Shown: positions 1 to 9,086, counted from the stretch's first letter. The stretch is DNA of 64,000 bases from Pelobacter seleniigenes DSM 18267 (GCF_000711225.1 NZ_JOMG01000002.1:3012293-3076292); one strand, 5' to 3'. Made by a program: numbers and translations. Notes: generated by a model from the letters alone, not told the origin.

Positions 1-407
1 AAAATATTGATGTATTAACGGATTGCGCTGAAAGCATCCGCTTTGCACTGAACGCAGCGGGGATCACCGGCGCAGGAGGTCAGCCCATCGATCATATCGA
101 ACTGTTTGGAACCCCTTCGACAAAGGTTGCCGACAGTCGGAATTTTGTCCTTTGCCCCGGTGGCGCTTATGACCGCTCACCCTGTGGGACAGGAACCAGT
201 GCCAAGCTTGCTTGCCTTGTGGCGGATAAAAAACTTGTTCCGGGACAAGGCTGGCGGCAGGAAAGCATCACTGGCAGTATCTTTGAAGGTCATGTTCGCA
301 TTGAAGACGGGCACATTTATCCAAGCATTAAAGGGATGGCTTTTGTCACCGGAGAAAATACCCTTGTTTTTAACGAGGCAGACCCTTTTTGCTTCGGCAT
401 ATTTTGA
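1..407 (+). CDS. Proline racemase / 4-hydroxyproline epimerase family protein, C-terminal part (5' end outside window)
   Basis: The reading frame is open from base 3 to the TGA at 405-407, so only the last 134 residues are present. The segment DRSPCGTGTSAKLA is the family signature holding the second catalytic cysteine of the two-cysteine proline racemase / hydroxyproline epimerase fold. It is followed by the characteristic GSIFEG and a C-terminal stretch with ITG-like and DPF-G features. These enzymes invert the alpha carbon of proline or 4-hydroxyproline, often in hydroxyproline catabolism. The gene ends 21 bp from the converging end of a MocR regulator, and another racemase lies beyond that, suggesting an amino-acid racemisation locus. 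Whether the substrate is proline or hydroxyproline cannot be decided from this fragment. Confidence 0.85.
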   Translation, partial: NIDVLTDCAESIRFALNAAGITGAGGQPIDHIELFGTPSTKVADSRNFVLCPGGAYDRSPCGTGTSAKLACLVADKKLVPGQGWRQESITGSIFEGHVRIEDGHIYPSIKGMAFVTGENTLVFNEADPFCFGIF

Positions 408-428
408 TCTGGACTGTTTTGCGGAAAC

Positions 429-1868
429 TCAGACGCTGCTCAACTCCCGGGCCAGCTCCCCGAGTCGGGCGAGGCCCTGTTCCAACCGCTCGTTCCAGAT
501 ACCGTTGCAGCTTAAGCGGATGAAGTTGTTGTAGCGGTCCTGGGTGGAAAATATCGGCCCCGGCGCCAGGCTGATCCCCATGGCCCGGGCCCGATAAAAA
601 TACTCCACCGCGTCAATCCCTTGCGGCAGTTCGACCCAGACCGCGGCGCCTCCGGCCGGGTGGGCGGCACGGGTGGCGGGTGGGAAATCGCGTTTCAGTC
701 CCAGCAGCACGGTTTCCACCTGGGTTTCAATGGCCCTGCGCAAGCGGCGCAGGTGGCGCTCATAATACCCCTCGCGCAAGAACGCGGCCAGCGCCATCTG
801 GTTGGGTGAGGCGGTGCAGATATTGGTGGTGGTTTTCAGCTCGACCGCCTTGTCGTAAAAGCGGCCGGGGATCATCCAGCCGACCCGGTAGCCCGGTGCC
901 ACGGTTTTGGAAAAGGATGAGGCCAGGATCACCAGCCCCTGTTCATCAAAGCTTTTGCAAGTCGCCGGTCGCCGCCCGGCAAAGGAAAGTTCCCCGTAGA
1001 CATCGTCTTCCACCAGCGGAATGTTGCGCCGGGCCAGAATTCCGACAATCTCTTTTTTGACCTCATCCGGCGTCAGACTGCCGTCCGGGTTGTTGAAATT
1101 AGGAACCATGATGACGGCACGGATATCAAACCGATTGATGGCCCGGCGAATGTCAGCGGGGTCGATGCCGGTTGCCGACGAGGGGATTTCGATGGCGCGC
1201 AGGCCGCAGTTTTCGAGTAACTGCAAAAAACAGAAATAGCTGGGCGACTGAATCAGCACATTGTCGCCCGGTCGGGTCAGCAGACGCAGGGCGATGGCGA
1301 TCCCTTCCAGGGCACCGCTGGTGATGAGAATCTCTTCGGCGCTGGTGGCGATGCCGGCGTCCAGGGCACGCATGGCGATCTGCCGACGCAGTTCCAGGTC
1401 GCCGTGAACACCGGTATAGTTCAAGGCTTTGGCCGGATCGGCGCGCAGGGCCGTGGTCAGCAGGCGGGTCAGGGTCTTGCCGGGGAGCAGTTCTTCCGCC
1501 GGAGAGACCACGCCGAAGGGGAGCAAACTGTGGTTGCCGAGGGCCTCCAGCACGGTCTGGATCAGATCGCTGCGCTGGCCGAACGTCGGAATCATCGGCA
1601 ACTGCGGACGGCTGACCGGCTGGGGAAGTTCCCGGGCCGTGGCGGTGACAAAAAAACCGGAGCGTTCACGGGAGCTGATCACCCCTTTTTTTTCCAGTTC
1701 CAGATAAGCCTGGCTGACCGTCGAAATGCTGACCTGCAGTTGGCGGCTGAGCTGACGCAGGGACGGGAGTTTCTCTTCCTTTTTCAGGGCGCCGCTCTCG
1801 ATCAGCGTCAAGAGGTGTTTTTCAACCCGACGGTAGCGAAAAAGATCCTGTTCCAAGGTCGTTCCCAT
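429..1868 (-). CDS. MocR/PdxR-type GntR-family transcriptional regulator with aminotransferase domain
   Basis: The 479-residue protein has an N-terminal GntR winged helix (about residues 8-78, with LPSLRQLSRQL and STVSQAYLELEKKGVI). A fold-type I aminotransferase domain runs from about residue 110 to the end. The PLP-binding lysine is K321 in SSFSKTVAPGYRVGW, and PNFNNPDG and EDDVYGELSF are also aminotransferase core motifs. MocR proteins are PLP-responsive regulators rather than enzymes, and often control a divergent neighbour. Here the divergent neighbour is an Asp/Glu racemase. The 130-bp gap between them holds a perfect inverted repeat and a direct half-repeat that could be its operator. 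The effector and the exact targets are inferred. Confidence 0.9.
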   Translation of the reverse strand: MGTTLEQDLFRYRRVEKHLLTLIESGALKKEEKLPSLRQLSRQLQVSISTVSQAYLELEKKGVISSRERSGFFVTATARELPQPVSRPQLPMIPTFGQRSDLIQTVLEALGNHSLLPFGVVSPAEELLPGKTLTRLLTTALRADPAKALNYTGVHGDLELRRQIAMRALDAGIATSAEEILITSGALEGIAIALRLLTRPGDNVLIQSPSYFCFLQLLENCGLRAIEIPSSATGIDPADIRRAINRFDIRAVIMVPNFNNPDGSLTPDEVKKEIVGILARRNIPLVEDDVYGELSFAGRRPATCKSFDEQGLVILASSFSKTVAPGYRVGWMIPGRFYDKAVELKTTTNICTASPNQMALAAFLREGYYERHLRRLRRAIETQVETVLLGLKRDFPPATRAAHPAGGAAVWVELPQGIDAVEYFYRARAMGISLAPGPIFSTQDRYNNFIRLSCNGIWNERLEQGLARLGELARELSSV

Positions 1869-1876
1869 TCTGTTTG

Positions 1877-1985
1877 ATCTGTTATGGTTTAGTTTTTAAA
1901 AAACTGTATCTGTTTTGAGAACAGATTATGCGGTTTACTCTGTCTACACAATCCCTATTTTTATTTGAGTTCTGTTCTGTAGACA
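1877..1985. promoter_or_regulatory. Candidate MocR operator region in the divergent promoter
   Basis: ATCTGTT (1908-1914) and AACAGAT (1920-1926) form a perfect inverted repeat with a 5-bp spacer, and ATCTGTT occurs again as a direct repeat at 1877-1883. A second inverted pair, TGTCTACA (1941-1948) and TGTAGACA (1978-1985), lies closer to the racemase start. MocR regulators commonly bind repeated half-sites between themselves and the divergent target, so these are reasonable operator candidates. Binding itself is inferred. Confidence 0.5.
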
Positions 1986-1999
1986 CCAAGGAGATCAAG

Positions 2000-2713
2000 A
2001 TGAAGACCATCGGCCTGTTAGGCGGCATGAGCTGGGAATCCACCATTCTTTATTATCAGTTACTCAACGAAGGGGTCAGGGCGCGTTGCGGAGGGTTGCA
2101 TTCGGCGAAAATCCTTTTGCACAGTGTTGATTTTGCCGAGATTGAACAGCTGCAGACCTCGGGTCGCTGGGATGAAGCGGGGCGTGTTCTGGCGGCCGCA
2201 GCCCAGGGCCTTGAGCAGAACGGCGCCGAGTTGATCCTGATCTGTACCAACCTGATGCACAAGGTCGCCCCGGCCATTGAAGCATCGCTACAGGTCCCGC
2301 TGCTGCATATCGCCGATGCCACCGGTCGGGCCATCCAGGCCCAAGGATTGGGCAAAATCGGGCTGCTCGGAGCACGTTACACCATGGAGGAGGGTTTCTA
2401 CCGCCAACGGTTGCAGGACAAGTTCGGCCTTGAGGTGGTGATTCCGGCTGCGGCGGAGCGTGAATTTGTGCATCGGGTGATTTTTGATGAGCTGTGCCGG
2501 GGGATCTTCACGGATTCTTCCCGTCAGCGCTATCTGGAAATAATCGAAGGGATGAGGCAGCAGGGCGCACAAGGGGTTGTGCTGGGCTGTACGGAAATCC
2601 CCCTGCTGGTGCGCCAGAGCGATACCGAGCTGCCTCTGTTCAGCACCACGGCCCTGCATGCCGAAGCCGCGCTGGAGGCTGCGTTTGCCGAGCTTGAAGC
2701 CGTTGTCAGCTGA
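2000..2713 (+). CDS. Aspartate/glutamate racemase family protein
   Basis: The 237-residue product starts at the ATG preceded by AAGGAG at 1988-1993; an upstream in-frame ATG at 1928 lies in the operator region and is rejected. It is a PLP-independent two-cysteine racemase: GGMSWEST near the N-terminus, C82 in ICTNLMHK and C197 in GCTEIPLL are the paired catalytic cysteines. Length and motifs match the aspartate racemase branch (YgeA/RacX-like). It is divergent from the MocR regulator and lies near a proline-racemase family gene. Actual substrate preference (Asp, Glu or a broader range) is not visible in the sequence. Confidence 0.88.
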   Translation: MKTIGLLGGMSWESTILYYQLLNEGVRARCGGLHSAKILLHSVDFAEIEQLQTSGRWDEAGRVLAAAAQGLEQNGAELILICTNLMHKVAPAIEASLQVPLLHIADATGRAIQAQGLGKIGLLGARYTMEEGFYRQRLQDKFGLEVVIPAAAEREFVHRVIFDELCRGIFTDSSRQRYLEIIEGMRQQGAQGVVLGCTEIPLLVRQSDTELPLFSTTALHAEAALEAAFAELEAVVS

Positions 2714-2772
2714 GTTGAACGGGCTGATTTTATCGCTATGACAGACACTTTGTCCGGCGGTGGCCAGTCGCA

Positions 2773-3077
2773 GGTTGTTGAAAAAGCCCATCCCTGGCCT
2801 TTTTCAAGCCCGGTGGAGAAAAGGGTGGTGTCCTGAATGGCGCTAGTTTAAGCAACTTTGCAGTAAACTCGGGACTGTCCCCAGGGTCATCGGGGGCTGT
2901 CCCAAGAGTTTGCGAGCCATGAAACTGTCGCGGTCCGCACCGCAAAGACCAGGGACAGCCCCCGGGCGGGGACAGTACCGGTTTTGCTGCCATCGCCCCT
3001 TAAACTAGCGCCATTCCGAGGCGTCATTGATTTTGATCGCCCATCCATGGGCTCGGCAGGCTGTTTTTCAACAGCCT
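2773..3077. repeat. Modular intergenic repeat, copy 1, with a 180-bp TIR-bounded core
   Basis: The core at 2836-3015 starts with AATGGCGCTAGTTTAAG and ends with its exact reverse complement (2999-3015), giving 17-bp terminal inverted repeats. Inside are further nested inverted pairs, for example GGGGGCTGTCCC and GGGACAGCCCCC, so the core can fold as one long hairpin. The outer flanks carry GTTGTTGAAAAAG on the left and CTGTTTTTCAACAG on the right. A related copy lies in opposite orientation at 10780-11117. There is no coding capacity; it resembles a MITE or REP-type element. It occupies most of the 500-bp gap between the racemase and the DJ-1 gene. Confidence 0.75.
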
Positions 3078-3215
3078 GGTCGTGCTCGATAAGCGGCTGA
3101 AAAACGCCGGCGCCGGAAATTGCTCCACCAGTAAACTCTGCTACTATTGAAGGGCAGCTGACGCAGCTTAAAGCGGCTGGCGATGTTCCCTTCAATGATA
3201 ACAAAGGAGTTTATA

Positions 3216-3797
3216 ATGGCAGCGAAGAAAATCTTGATGCTGGTTGGTGATTTTGTTGAAGATTACGAGGTCATGGTTCCTTTTCAGGCGTTGCAGATGG
3301 TCGGTTATACGGTTCATGCGGTCTGCCCGGATAAGAAGGCTGGCGATTCCGTGCGTACCGCCATTCACGATTTCGAGGGGGATCAGACCTACAGTGAAAA
3401 GCCCGGCCATAACTTTGCTCTGAATGCCACCTTCGCCGAAGTCCGGGCCGACGCTTATGACGCCCTGGTGATCCCGGGCGGCCGGGCTCCGGAATATATC
3501 CGTCTCAATCCGGACGTGATCAAGATCGTTAAGCATTTTGCGGCGGCGGATAAGCCGATTGCGGCGGTCTGCCACGGTGCCCAGGTGCTGGCCGCTGCCG
3601 ACGTGCTGAAGAACAAGACCTGCTCCTGCTATCCGGCCGTGGCTCCGGATGTGGCCAGTGCTGGCGGCACCTACGCGGATATTCCGGTGGACAAGGCTTA
3701 TGTCGACGGCAAACTGGTCACTTCTCCGGCCTGGCCCGCCCATCCGGAATGGCTGGCTAAATTCCTTGAAGTGATGGGAGCCAAAATCGAACTGTAA
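3216..3797 (+). CDS. DJ-1/PfpI family protein
   Basis: The 193-residue protein starts at the ATG after AAAGGAG (3203-3209). It has the flavodoxin-like DJ-1/PfpI fold: [14 protein letters not shown] at the N-terminus, [12 protein letters not shown] near residue 85, and the nucleophile elbow AAVCHGAQ with C119 and H120. Members include PfpI-type peptidases, glyoxalase III-like deglycases and stress proteins; this sequence is closest in layout to PfpI/YhbO-type stress proteins. It appears monocistronic, with a repeat upstream and a hairpin terminator downstream. Enzymatic activity is not established by the sequence. Confidence 0.85.
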   Translation: MAAKKILMLVGDFVEDYEVMVPFQALQMVGYTVHAVCPDKKAGDSVRTAIHDFEGDQTYSEKPGHNFALNATFAEVRADAYDALVIPGGRAPEYIRLNPDVIKIVKHFAAADKPIAAVCHGAQVLAAADVLKNKTCSCYPAVAPDVASAGGTYADIPVDKAYVDGKLVTSPAWPAHPEWLAKFLEVMGAKIEL

Positions 3798-3828
3798 ACA
3801 TATTGGCTTAAGCGCATATGGTTTTGCG

Positions 3829-3862
3829 ACCGGTCCTTGATCTGTTCTCGGGCCGGTTTTTT
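3829..3862 (+). terminator. Rho-independent terminator after the DJ-1 gene
   Basis: A GC-rich stem (ACCGGTCC with GGGCCGGT) closes around a 13-nt loop and is followed directly by a run of six T. It lies 32 bp after the stop codon. Confidence 0.75.
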
Positions 3863-3910
3863 ATTTATTATTCCAGAGCGCTAGTCCAAAGCTAGGTTCT
3901 ATGAATTGAT

Positions 3911-4011
3911 TCCTTCCCCCTTGATGGGGGAAGGTTAGGGTGGGGGTGGAAATGCTTGAGCTGTTTCCCCCCTCACCCCAACCCTCTCCCACGAGGGAAG
4001 AGGGGGCTATT
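3911..4011. repeat. REP/BIME-like inverted repeat pair
   Basis: CCTTCCCCC-TTGAT-GGGGGAAGG at 3912-3934 forms a perfect hairpin and is followed by GGTTAGGGTGGGGGTG. The second half (3967-4006) is an inverted, slightly diverged version with CACCCCAACC and a CCCTCT/AGAGGG stem. Similar CCCTCACCCCAACCCTCTCCC elements are widespread intergenic repeats in Proteobacteria. The flanking bases 4012-4141 show no gene. Confidence 0.7.
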
Positions 4012-4141
4012 TTAGGGACTTTCAGTCCCGTTAAAACCTATGCACATTCAGTGCATAGTGGTTGAGTCGTTCCCAACTCTCGCGGACACGTGCTGGTGGT
4101 AACCGCCTGCGAGTTTACAACGGTCCGGTTATGGTGCGCGA

Positions 4142-5380
4142 TCAGAGCAGGATCAGCAGGGCCGGAGCAGCCAGGCAGATGAAGCAGAACATGGTCCAGA
4201 GCAGCATTTTACGGGTGCCGAGGACGCCGACCATGGCCAGTTTGAATGCCAGGTTGGAGACATAGGCGAGCAGAATGCTGATGGCGGCCTGGGATTCGGC
4301 CAGGGTGCCGGTTTCAACCAGCCTGGCATTGGTCAGGGTGATGGCGTCGACATCCGTGAGACCGGAGACCAGGGCGACAATATAGACCCCGCCTTCGCCG
4401 AGAAAATCTTTTCCCGCCGACACCGCCAACAGGATGATCGCATAGAGCAAGCCAAACCATAAAGCCTGGCGCATTTCAACGGGGTTGCGGATGACTGGTA
4501 ATGGCGTTTCCTGATGGCTGCTCTGGCGCCAGATCAGAAAGGCCGGCACCTGGCCGGCCAGGAACATCATCACCAACGGTATGGCCAGCTGTGTCAGCAA
4601 CTGCAGGTGAATGATCCCGACCAGAAAGGCGATCCGGATCAGGACCACCGCTGAGGCAACCGATACGATCAGGGCTCCGATCATGGACAGCTCGTTGTTG
4701 CTGCGCGAATGACGGCTGAAGGACAGGGTCGTGGCGGTGCTGGAGACCAGTCCGCCGAGAATCCCGAGGACCGGGCCACCCCAGCGTTGGCCGACCAGTT
4801 TGAGGGTGACATAGCCGATCAGGTTCAGGGCGCTGATCATGACCACCATCAGCCAGATATTGGCAGGATTCAGGGCATGATATGGACCATAACCACGGTT
4901 CGGCAGGATCGGCAGGATAATGAAAGCAATCAGCCCGAACTGGAAAATGGCAAAGATATCCCGCTCCGAAAGTTTGCGTGAAAACTCCTGCAGCTGGGGT
5001 TTGAAGTACAGAATCACGGTGGTGATCAGGCTCAGGGCAATGGCTTCCAGGGACTGTCCCAAGGGGATCAGGACACCGATCCCATAAGCGATCAGCAAGG
5101 CCACGGAGGTAGTCAGACCGGCGGCGATATCTGCCCGAAAACGTAAAAAATGAACCATGGCGGACTGGACCGTCACAGCCATGATGCCGCCAAACAATAT
5201 CCAGCTGTTGACTATGTTTGTCGAGATCTGACTGCAAATCGTGCCGAACAATGTGGTCAGGATAAAGGTCCGCAGCCCGGCCAGCCGGGTATCCTTGCGT
5301 TCCCGCTCCAGGCCCATCAGCGCCCCCAGCAGGATGGCCAGCAGATAATTCTCGAGCAGTTGCAACGATGCCGCTTCCAT
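4142..5380 (-). CDS. MgtC/SapB-DUF4010 family membrane protein
   Basis: The 412-residue product begins at MEAASLQLL, preceded on the minus strand by GGGGAAG; longer starts upstream lack such a site. Residues 10-150 carry the MgtC/SapB domain (LLAILLGALMGLERERK, then RLAGLRTFILTTLFG). The rest is a DUF4010-type region, giving about 10-12 predicted membrane helices in total. Family members are inner-membrane proteins of unclear function; MgtC itself affects Mg2+-limited growth and the F-ATPase. Near its end, SGLTDVDAITL is a typical DUF4010 motif. It stands alone, divergent from the binding-protein operon. Confidence 0.8.
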   Translation of the reverse strand: MEAASLQLLENYLLAILLGALMGLERERKDTRLAGLRTFILTTLFGTICSQISTNIVNSWILFGGIMAVTVQSAMVHFLRFRADIAAGLTTSVALLIAYGIGVLIPLGQSLEAIALSLITTVILYFKPQLQEFSRKLSERDIFAIFQFGLIAFIILPILPNRGYGPYHALNPANIWLMVVMISALNLIGYVTLKLVGQRWGGPVLGILGGLVSSTATTLSFSRHSRSNNELSMIGALIVSVASAVVLIRIAFLVGIIHLQLLTQLAIPLVMMFLAGQVPAFLIWRQSSHQETPLPVIRNPVEMRQALWFGLLYAIILLAVSAGKDFLGEGGVYIVALVSGLTDVDAITLTNARLVETGTLAESQAAISILLAYVSNLAFKLAMVGVLGTRKMLLWTMFCFICLAAPALLILL

Positions 5381-5459
5381 AATTCTTCCCCACTGTTTCC
5401 GAACCATTGCTGAGGCGTCATGGGACGTGCTCTTCATCCTGTTAAAGCATAGCAAATGA

Positions 5460-5481
5460 AACCTGTTTCGAGGAACAGGTT
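5460..5481. promoter_or_regulatory. 22-bp inverted repeat between divergent genes
   Basis: AACCTGTT and AACAGGTT are perfect inverted halves separated by 6 bp (TCGAGG). It sits about 80 bp upstream of the MgtC-like gene and 160 bp upstream of the binding-protein operon. No T-run follows on either strand, so an operator is more likely than a terminator. The binding protein is unknown. Confidence 0.4.
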
Positions 5482-5643
5482 GCCTGAAAGAGCGTGTCGC
5501 GGGCTCAATGTCGAGGCATTGTCATGAATCGCTGGGAAGGAAAAGGGCGTGAAAAATCAATTTACTTCGTTCCTAAGATCAGTTAGATTTGTCATGTTTA
5601 ATGTTTGTGCCCGTTATCATTGCCTGCATGAGGCCTTGCTCTG

Positions 5644-6450
5644 ATGAAAGCATACGGCGTTACATTGTCCCGGTCTTTATCTCTCCTGCTGCTCATCGGG
5701 TTGTCTTTGTTTGTTCCGCTGTCCGTCGTTGCGGAAGAACAGCGTGGGGTTCTGATCACCGCCGGCCCGGCTTGGAACGGATTTACCAATAAAGATGGCC
5801 ACGGTCTTTATCATGACCTCATCCGCTTGATCTACGGTGCCCGCTTCTCCGTGAAACATCTTTATGTACCGACCGTTCAGGCCAACAACCTGGTGGCCGC
5901 CGGTCGCGCTGACATCAAACTTTGTGAAACAAAAGAGGTTCCACCTCTGCATTTGGCCGCTTATCCGCTCTATGAAAATGCTTATTTCGCCTTTTTTCTG
6001 AAAGCGAAAAACCCTTTCTGGGAGGGGCTTGACAGTTTGACGGGGAAACAGGTGGTCTGGCGGGAAGGTTACTATTCGCAAGCCGATTTTCCGGTCGCGG
6101 TCAATGTCAGGGAGGTGCGCAGCGGCGAATCCGCCCTGATGATGGTGATTCTGGGGCGCGCCGATTACTATATCGACGATCGGCAGTTGATCAACGAATC
6201 TTTGCAACTGGCAAAGCTGGATTTCGACGCACAGCGGTTCGGGCTTGAAGTTGTCGGTCAGCGCCGGTATTACCCGGTCTTTGCCGACAGCGAGAGAGGC
6301 CGGAAACTGCAAGAAGAATTCGAACTGGGCCTTGAGAGACTGTACCGCAGCGGTCAACTGGAACCGGTTTATCGGCAATGGGGCTTTCCTGTTCCGCATT
6401 TTTCTTTTCCCCAACAGCGGGATAGCCATCTTGACAGGGGGAATCATTGA
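5644..6450 (+). CDS. Periplasmic solute-binding protein (SBP_bac_3-like), first gene of a sensory operon
   Basis: The 268-residue protein has a signal peptide (hydrophobic stretch about residues 11-29, cleavage near VVA-EE). The mature part resembles the extracellular solute-binding family 3 fold: GHGLYHDLIRLIYG, a central hinge region, and a C-terminal helix with QEEFELGLERLYRSGQLEPV. No transporter permease or ATPase is nearby. Instead its stop codon overlaps the TTG start of a hybrid histidine kinase, and a second binding protein follows. A role as periplasmic ligand receptor for the kinase is therefore likelier than uptake. The ligand is unknown. Confidence 0.75.
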   Translation: MKAYGVTLSRSLSLLLLIGLSLFVPLSVVAEEQRGVLITAGPAWNGFTNKDGHGLYHDLIRLIYGARFSVKHLYVPTVQANNLVAAGRADIKLCETKEVPPLHLAAYPLYENAYFAFFLKAKNPFWEGLDSLTGKQVVWREGYYSQADFPVAVNVREVRSGESALMMVILGRADYYIDDRQLINESLQLAKLDFDAQRFGLEVVGQRRYYPVFADSERGRKLQEEFELGLERLYRSGQLEPVYRQWGFPVPHFSFPQQRDSHLDRGNH

Positions 6451-8294
6451 AAAGCGCCAAGCTGAAGAACAAATTGCTGCTCAGTATGTTGCTGACCTGT
6501 TCCTTGATTGTTCTGACGGTCAGTTTCTATCAGGGGTACCTGCGGTTGGAAAGGCAGAAGCAGCAGATTCAACAGGAATTTATCAGCTTTGAAAACGGCG
6601 CGATGAACTCCATCCGCGAAGCGGTCTGGCTGTATGACTGGGACATGGTGCAGACCATTGTTGAAAACCAGACCAGCAAGGTGATCACCTATGCGGAAAT
6701 ATGTGATCGCTCTGCTGCTCGCTGCTTCAAGTTCGGCCTACGCGACGAGGTTCCTTTTCTGGAACACGCCAGTGACATTGCGCATCGGGAGCCAACGACC
6801 CGGAACCAGGTGGATATCGGCACGATTTACCTGCAGGCTCATTATGAGCCTTTTTCCGTCTCCATTCTCAGGGATTTCCCGGAATTGTTACTGGCCAATG
6901 GCATCAGCGTTTTCGGTGTTGCCATTATCCTTTTTTTCCTGTTCCACCGCCAGGTCGTTAATCGGCTGCAGCAGGTGGAGTCCTACGCCCGCGCCATCGA
7001 CCTGAACAATATTGATCGACTCAGTACACTGAAGGTGCCGGAAAACCGCTACCGGGATGATGAAATAGATCACCTGGTCGATGCCATCAACGGGATGACG
7101 GCCCAGCTAAAAGATGATCTTGAGCAGCGCCAGCAACTGGAACAACGCTTGACCCAAGCCCAGAAAATGGAGGCCCTGGGGACCCTGGCTGGCGGGATCG
7201 CCCATGATTTCAATAATATCCTGTCCGCAGTGCTGGGGTTCGCCCAGTTGAGTTACACCCGTTGCGAACCGGGCTCGAAGTTGCAGCAATACCAGCAGCA
7301 GATTATCCAGGCGGGAGATCGGGCTAAAAAACTGATTGGTCAGATCCTGTTATTCAGCCGCCGTGCGGAACCGGTTCGGGAAGCGTTGAACTTAGCTGAG
7401 ATTATCAGGGAGGATACCCCGTTATTGCGTGCTTCATTGCCAACCAGCGTGGATATTGCCATTTTCCTGGATGACGAGATCCGGGTTCTTGGCGATGCCA
7501 CGCAATTACATCAGGTCGTCATGAACCTGACGGCCAACGCCGGGCATGCCATGCGGGAAAACGGCGGACACCTGACCATCGCCCTGGCCCGCAAAAAACT
7601 TGCTGGCGCGGCTGCAGCGCGCTTGGACCTGGCCCCTGGACGCTATGCCTGCCTGACGATCCGGGACACCGGACCCGGCATCCCGGAAGAGATTCGCAAG
7701 CGGGTTTTCGAGCCGTTCTTTTCGACCAAAAAAGTCGGTGAAGGCACCGGCATGGGCCTGGCGGTAGCGCATGGCATTATCCGCGCTCATGGCGGAGTTA
7801 TCGACCTGGCTGGCGAGGCGGGGGAGGGGGCCTGCTTTTACGTTTACCTGCCGGAGACCGATCTTTGTGTGGAAAAGAAGATTCCCCCCGCCACGACCTT
7901 AACGGGGGGCGGTCAATCGATTGTCATTGTCGATGACGAGTTGCCGGTGGCCGAGTTGGGGCGCGAGATACTGGTTAATCTGGGGTATCGTGTCGCGGTC
8001 TACAATGACCCAAACCAAGCCTACCAGGATTTGTCAGCCGCTGACATGGCGATAGATCTGCTCATTACCGATCTGACCATGCCGGGAATGGGCGGCCTTG
8101 ATCTGGCGAAAAAGCTCAGAAGTCGGAATCTGAATTGGCCGATCTTGCTCTGGACAGGATTTGCCGACAAAGCCGAAGCCGCAGATTTGTCGGCCGGGGC
8201 GATATCCCGGGTCTTACGCAAACCGTTCACCATCGAATCCCTTGCCGAGGCCGTCCACCAGGGGCTGAGCGGGAAGAGCGGAGGTCTGGCGTGA
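6447..8294 (+). CDS. Hybrid sensor histidine kinase with C-terminal receiver
   Basis: The start is TTG, overlapping the upstream TGA, with a GGGGG-rich ribosome site just before it. The 615-residue protein has a membrane helix at about 10-28, a periplasmic loop to about 145 and a second helix at 148-167. A HAMP-like linker follows, then a HisKA domain with H253 in [17 protein letters not shown]. HATPase motifs are [20 protein letters not shown] and [13 protein letters not shown]. The receiver (about 490-610) carries phosphoacceptor D542 in [10 protein letters not shown]. It sits between two binding-protein genes with overlapping junctions on both sides, implying one sensory unit. No dedicated output regulator is encoded in the operon. 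Confidence 0.9.
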   Translation: MKSAKLKNKLLLSMLLTCSLIVLTVSFYQGYLRLERQKQQIQQEFISFENGAMNSIREAVWLYDWDMVQTIVENQTSKVITYAEICDRSAARCFKFGLRDEVPFLEHASDIAHREPTTRNQVDIGTIYLQAHYEPFSVSILRDFPELLLANGISVFGVAIILFFLFHRQVVNRLQQVESYARAIDLNNIDRLSTLKVPENRYRDDEIDHLVDAINGMTAQLKDDLEQRQQLEQRLTQAQKMEALGTLAGGIAHDFNNILSAVLGFAQLSYTRCEPGSKLQQYQQQIIQAGDRAKKLIGQILLFSRRAEPVREALNLAEIIREDTPLLRASLPTSVDIAIFLDDEIRVLGDATQLHQVVMNLTANAGHAMRENGGHLTIALARKKLAGAAAARLDLAPGRYACLTIRDTGPGIPEEIRKRVFEPFFSTKKVGEGTGMGLAVAHGIIRAHGGVIDLAGEAGEGACFYVYLPETDLCVEKKIPPATTLTGGGQSIVIVDDELPVAELGREILVNLGYRVAVYNDPNQAYQDLSAADMAIDLLITDLTMPGMGGLDLAKKLRSRNLNWPILLWTGFADKAEAADLSAGAISRVLRKPFTIESLAEAVHQGLSGKSGGLA

Positions 8295-9037
8295 AAAGCA
8301 TTGAGCGCAGAGGAAAGGTTCTGATTCTGGCCTGGTTATTGGTTGGGTGCCTTGCTGGACCGGCTTTCAGTCTGGAAACGATCCGGGTCAATACGTCAAT
8401 CAAACCGCCGTTTTCCACGCTGGCGCAGGATGGTTTTTTTGACCTGTTGGTCAAGGAACTGTTTGCCCGCATTGACATTCAGGTTGAATTGATCAGATTG
8501 CCGGCAGAACGGGCACTGCAGATGGCAGATGATGGCTACAGCGACGGCGAGATCCCCAGAATCGGGGGGTTGAGTGAGCAATATCCGAACCTTATTGCCG
8601 TTTCCGAACCGGTGATTGACTACAATTTTGTCGCCTTCGTCCGCAAACCAGCACATGAGCGGATGAGCTGGCAGCGACTCGCGGGGGAGGATGTCGGGAT
8701 TATTATCGGCTGGAAAATTTACGAAGAGCGTGTACCGGCCACGGCCAAGATCACCCGGGTTGCCTCGCCCGCTCAGTTGCTGGATCTACTCAGCGCCGGA
8801 CGGATAAAATTCGCCCTCTATGAACGCTATGCCGGCTATCACCTGCTCAAGGAATACCATCATAACGACATGGTGGAATGCTTACCCCCGCTGGCCGTGC
8901 GGCCGATGTTCCTCTATCTGCATAAAAAACATGCCGCCCTCATCAAGCCGCTGGCTGCCGCACTGCGGCGGATGAAAGAGGATGGCAGCTGGCAACGCAT
9001 CGCCGTTCAAACCCTCGGCTCGCCCACCACGAAATAA
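8291..9037 (+). CDS. Periplasmic solute-binding protein (SBP_bac_3-like), third gene of the sensory operon
   Basis: The start is the GTG at 8291, which overlaps the kinase stop codon (GTGA); it yields 248 residues with a signal peptide ending near AFS-LE. The mature protein starts with IRVNTSIKPPFSTLAQDG and shows family-3 binding-protein features such as IDIQVELIRLPAERALQ and a C-terminal LAAALRRMKEDGSWQRI. It is related in fold to the first gene but clearly different in sequence. A paired set of binding proteins flanking one kinase suggests two ligands or a regulator/receptor arrangement. This is inference; the ligand is unknown. Confidence 0.75.
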   Translation: MKSIERRGKVLILAWLLVGCLAGPAFSLETIRVNTSIKPPFSTLAQDGFFDLLVKELFARIDIQVELIRLPAERALQMADDGYSDGEIPRIGGLSEQYPNLIAVSEPVIDYNFVAFVRKPAHERMSWQRLAGEDVGIIIGWKIYEERVPATAKITRVASPAQLLDLLSAGRIKFALYERYAGYHLLKEYHHNDMVECLPPLAVRPMFLYLHKKHAALIKPLAAALRRMKEDGSWQRIAVQTLGSPTTK

Positions 9038-9086
9038 CCTCGCGGGATCCCATGAGCGTCCAGTCGCAAAGAACTGACGGGAGCAA

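Noticed and set aside
1928..1999. Upstream ATG for the Asp/Glu racemase
   Set aside because: It lies within the regulatory repeats and lacks a ribosome site; AAGGAG precedes the ATG at 2000.
2773..3204. Open frames across the first modular repeat
   Set aside because: They arise from GC-rich inverted repeats and have no family resemblance or start signals.
3911..4011. CRISPR-like array
   Set aside because: Only one inverted pair of REP-like units is present, with no regularly spaced direct repeats; no cas gene is in the window.
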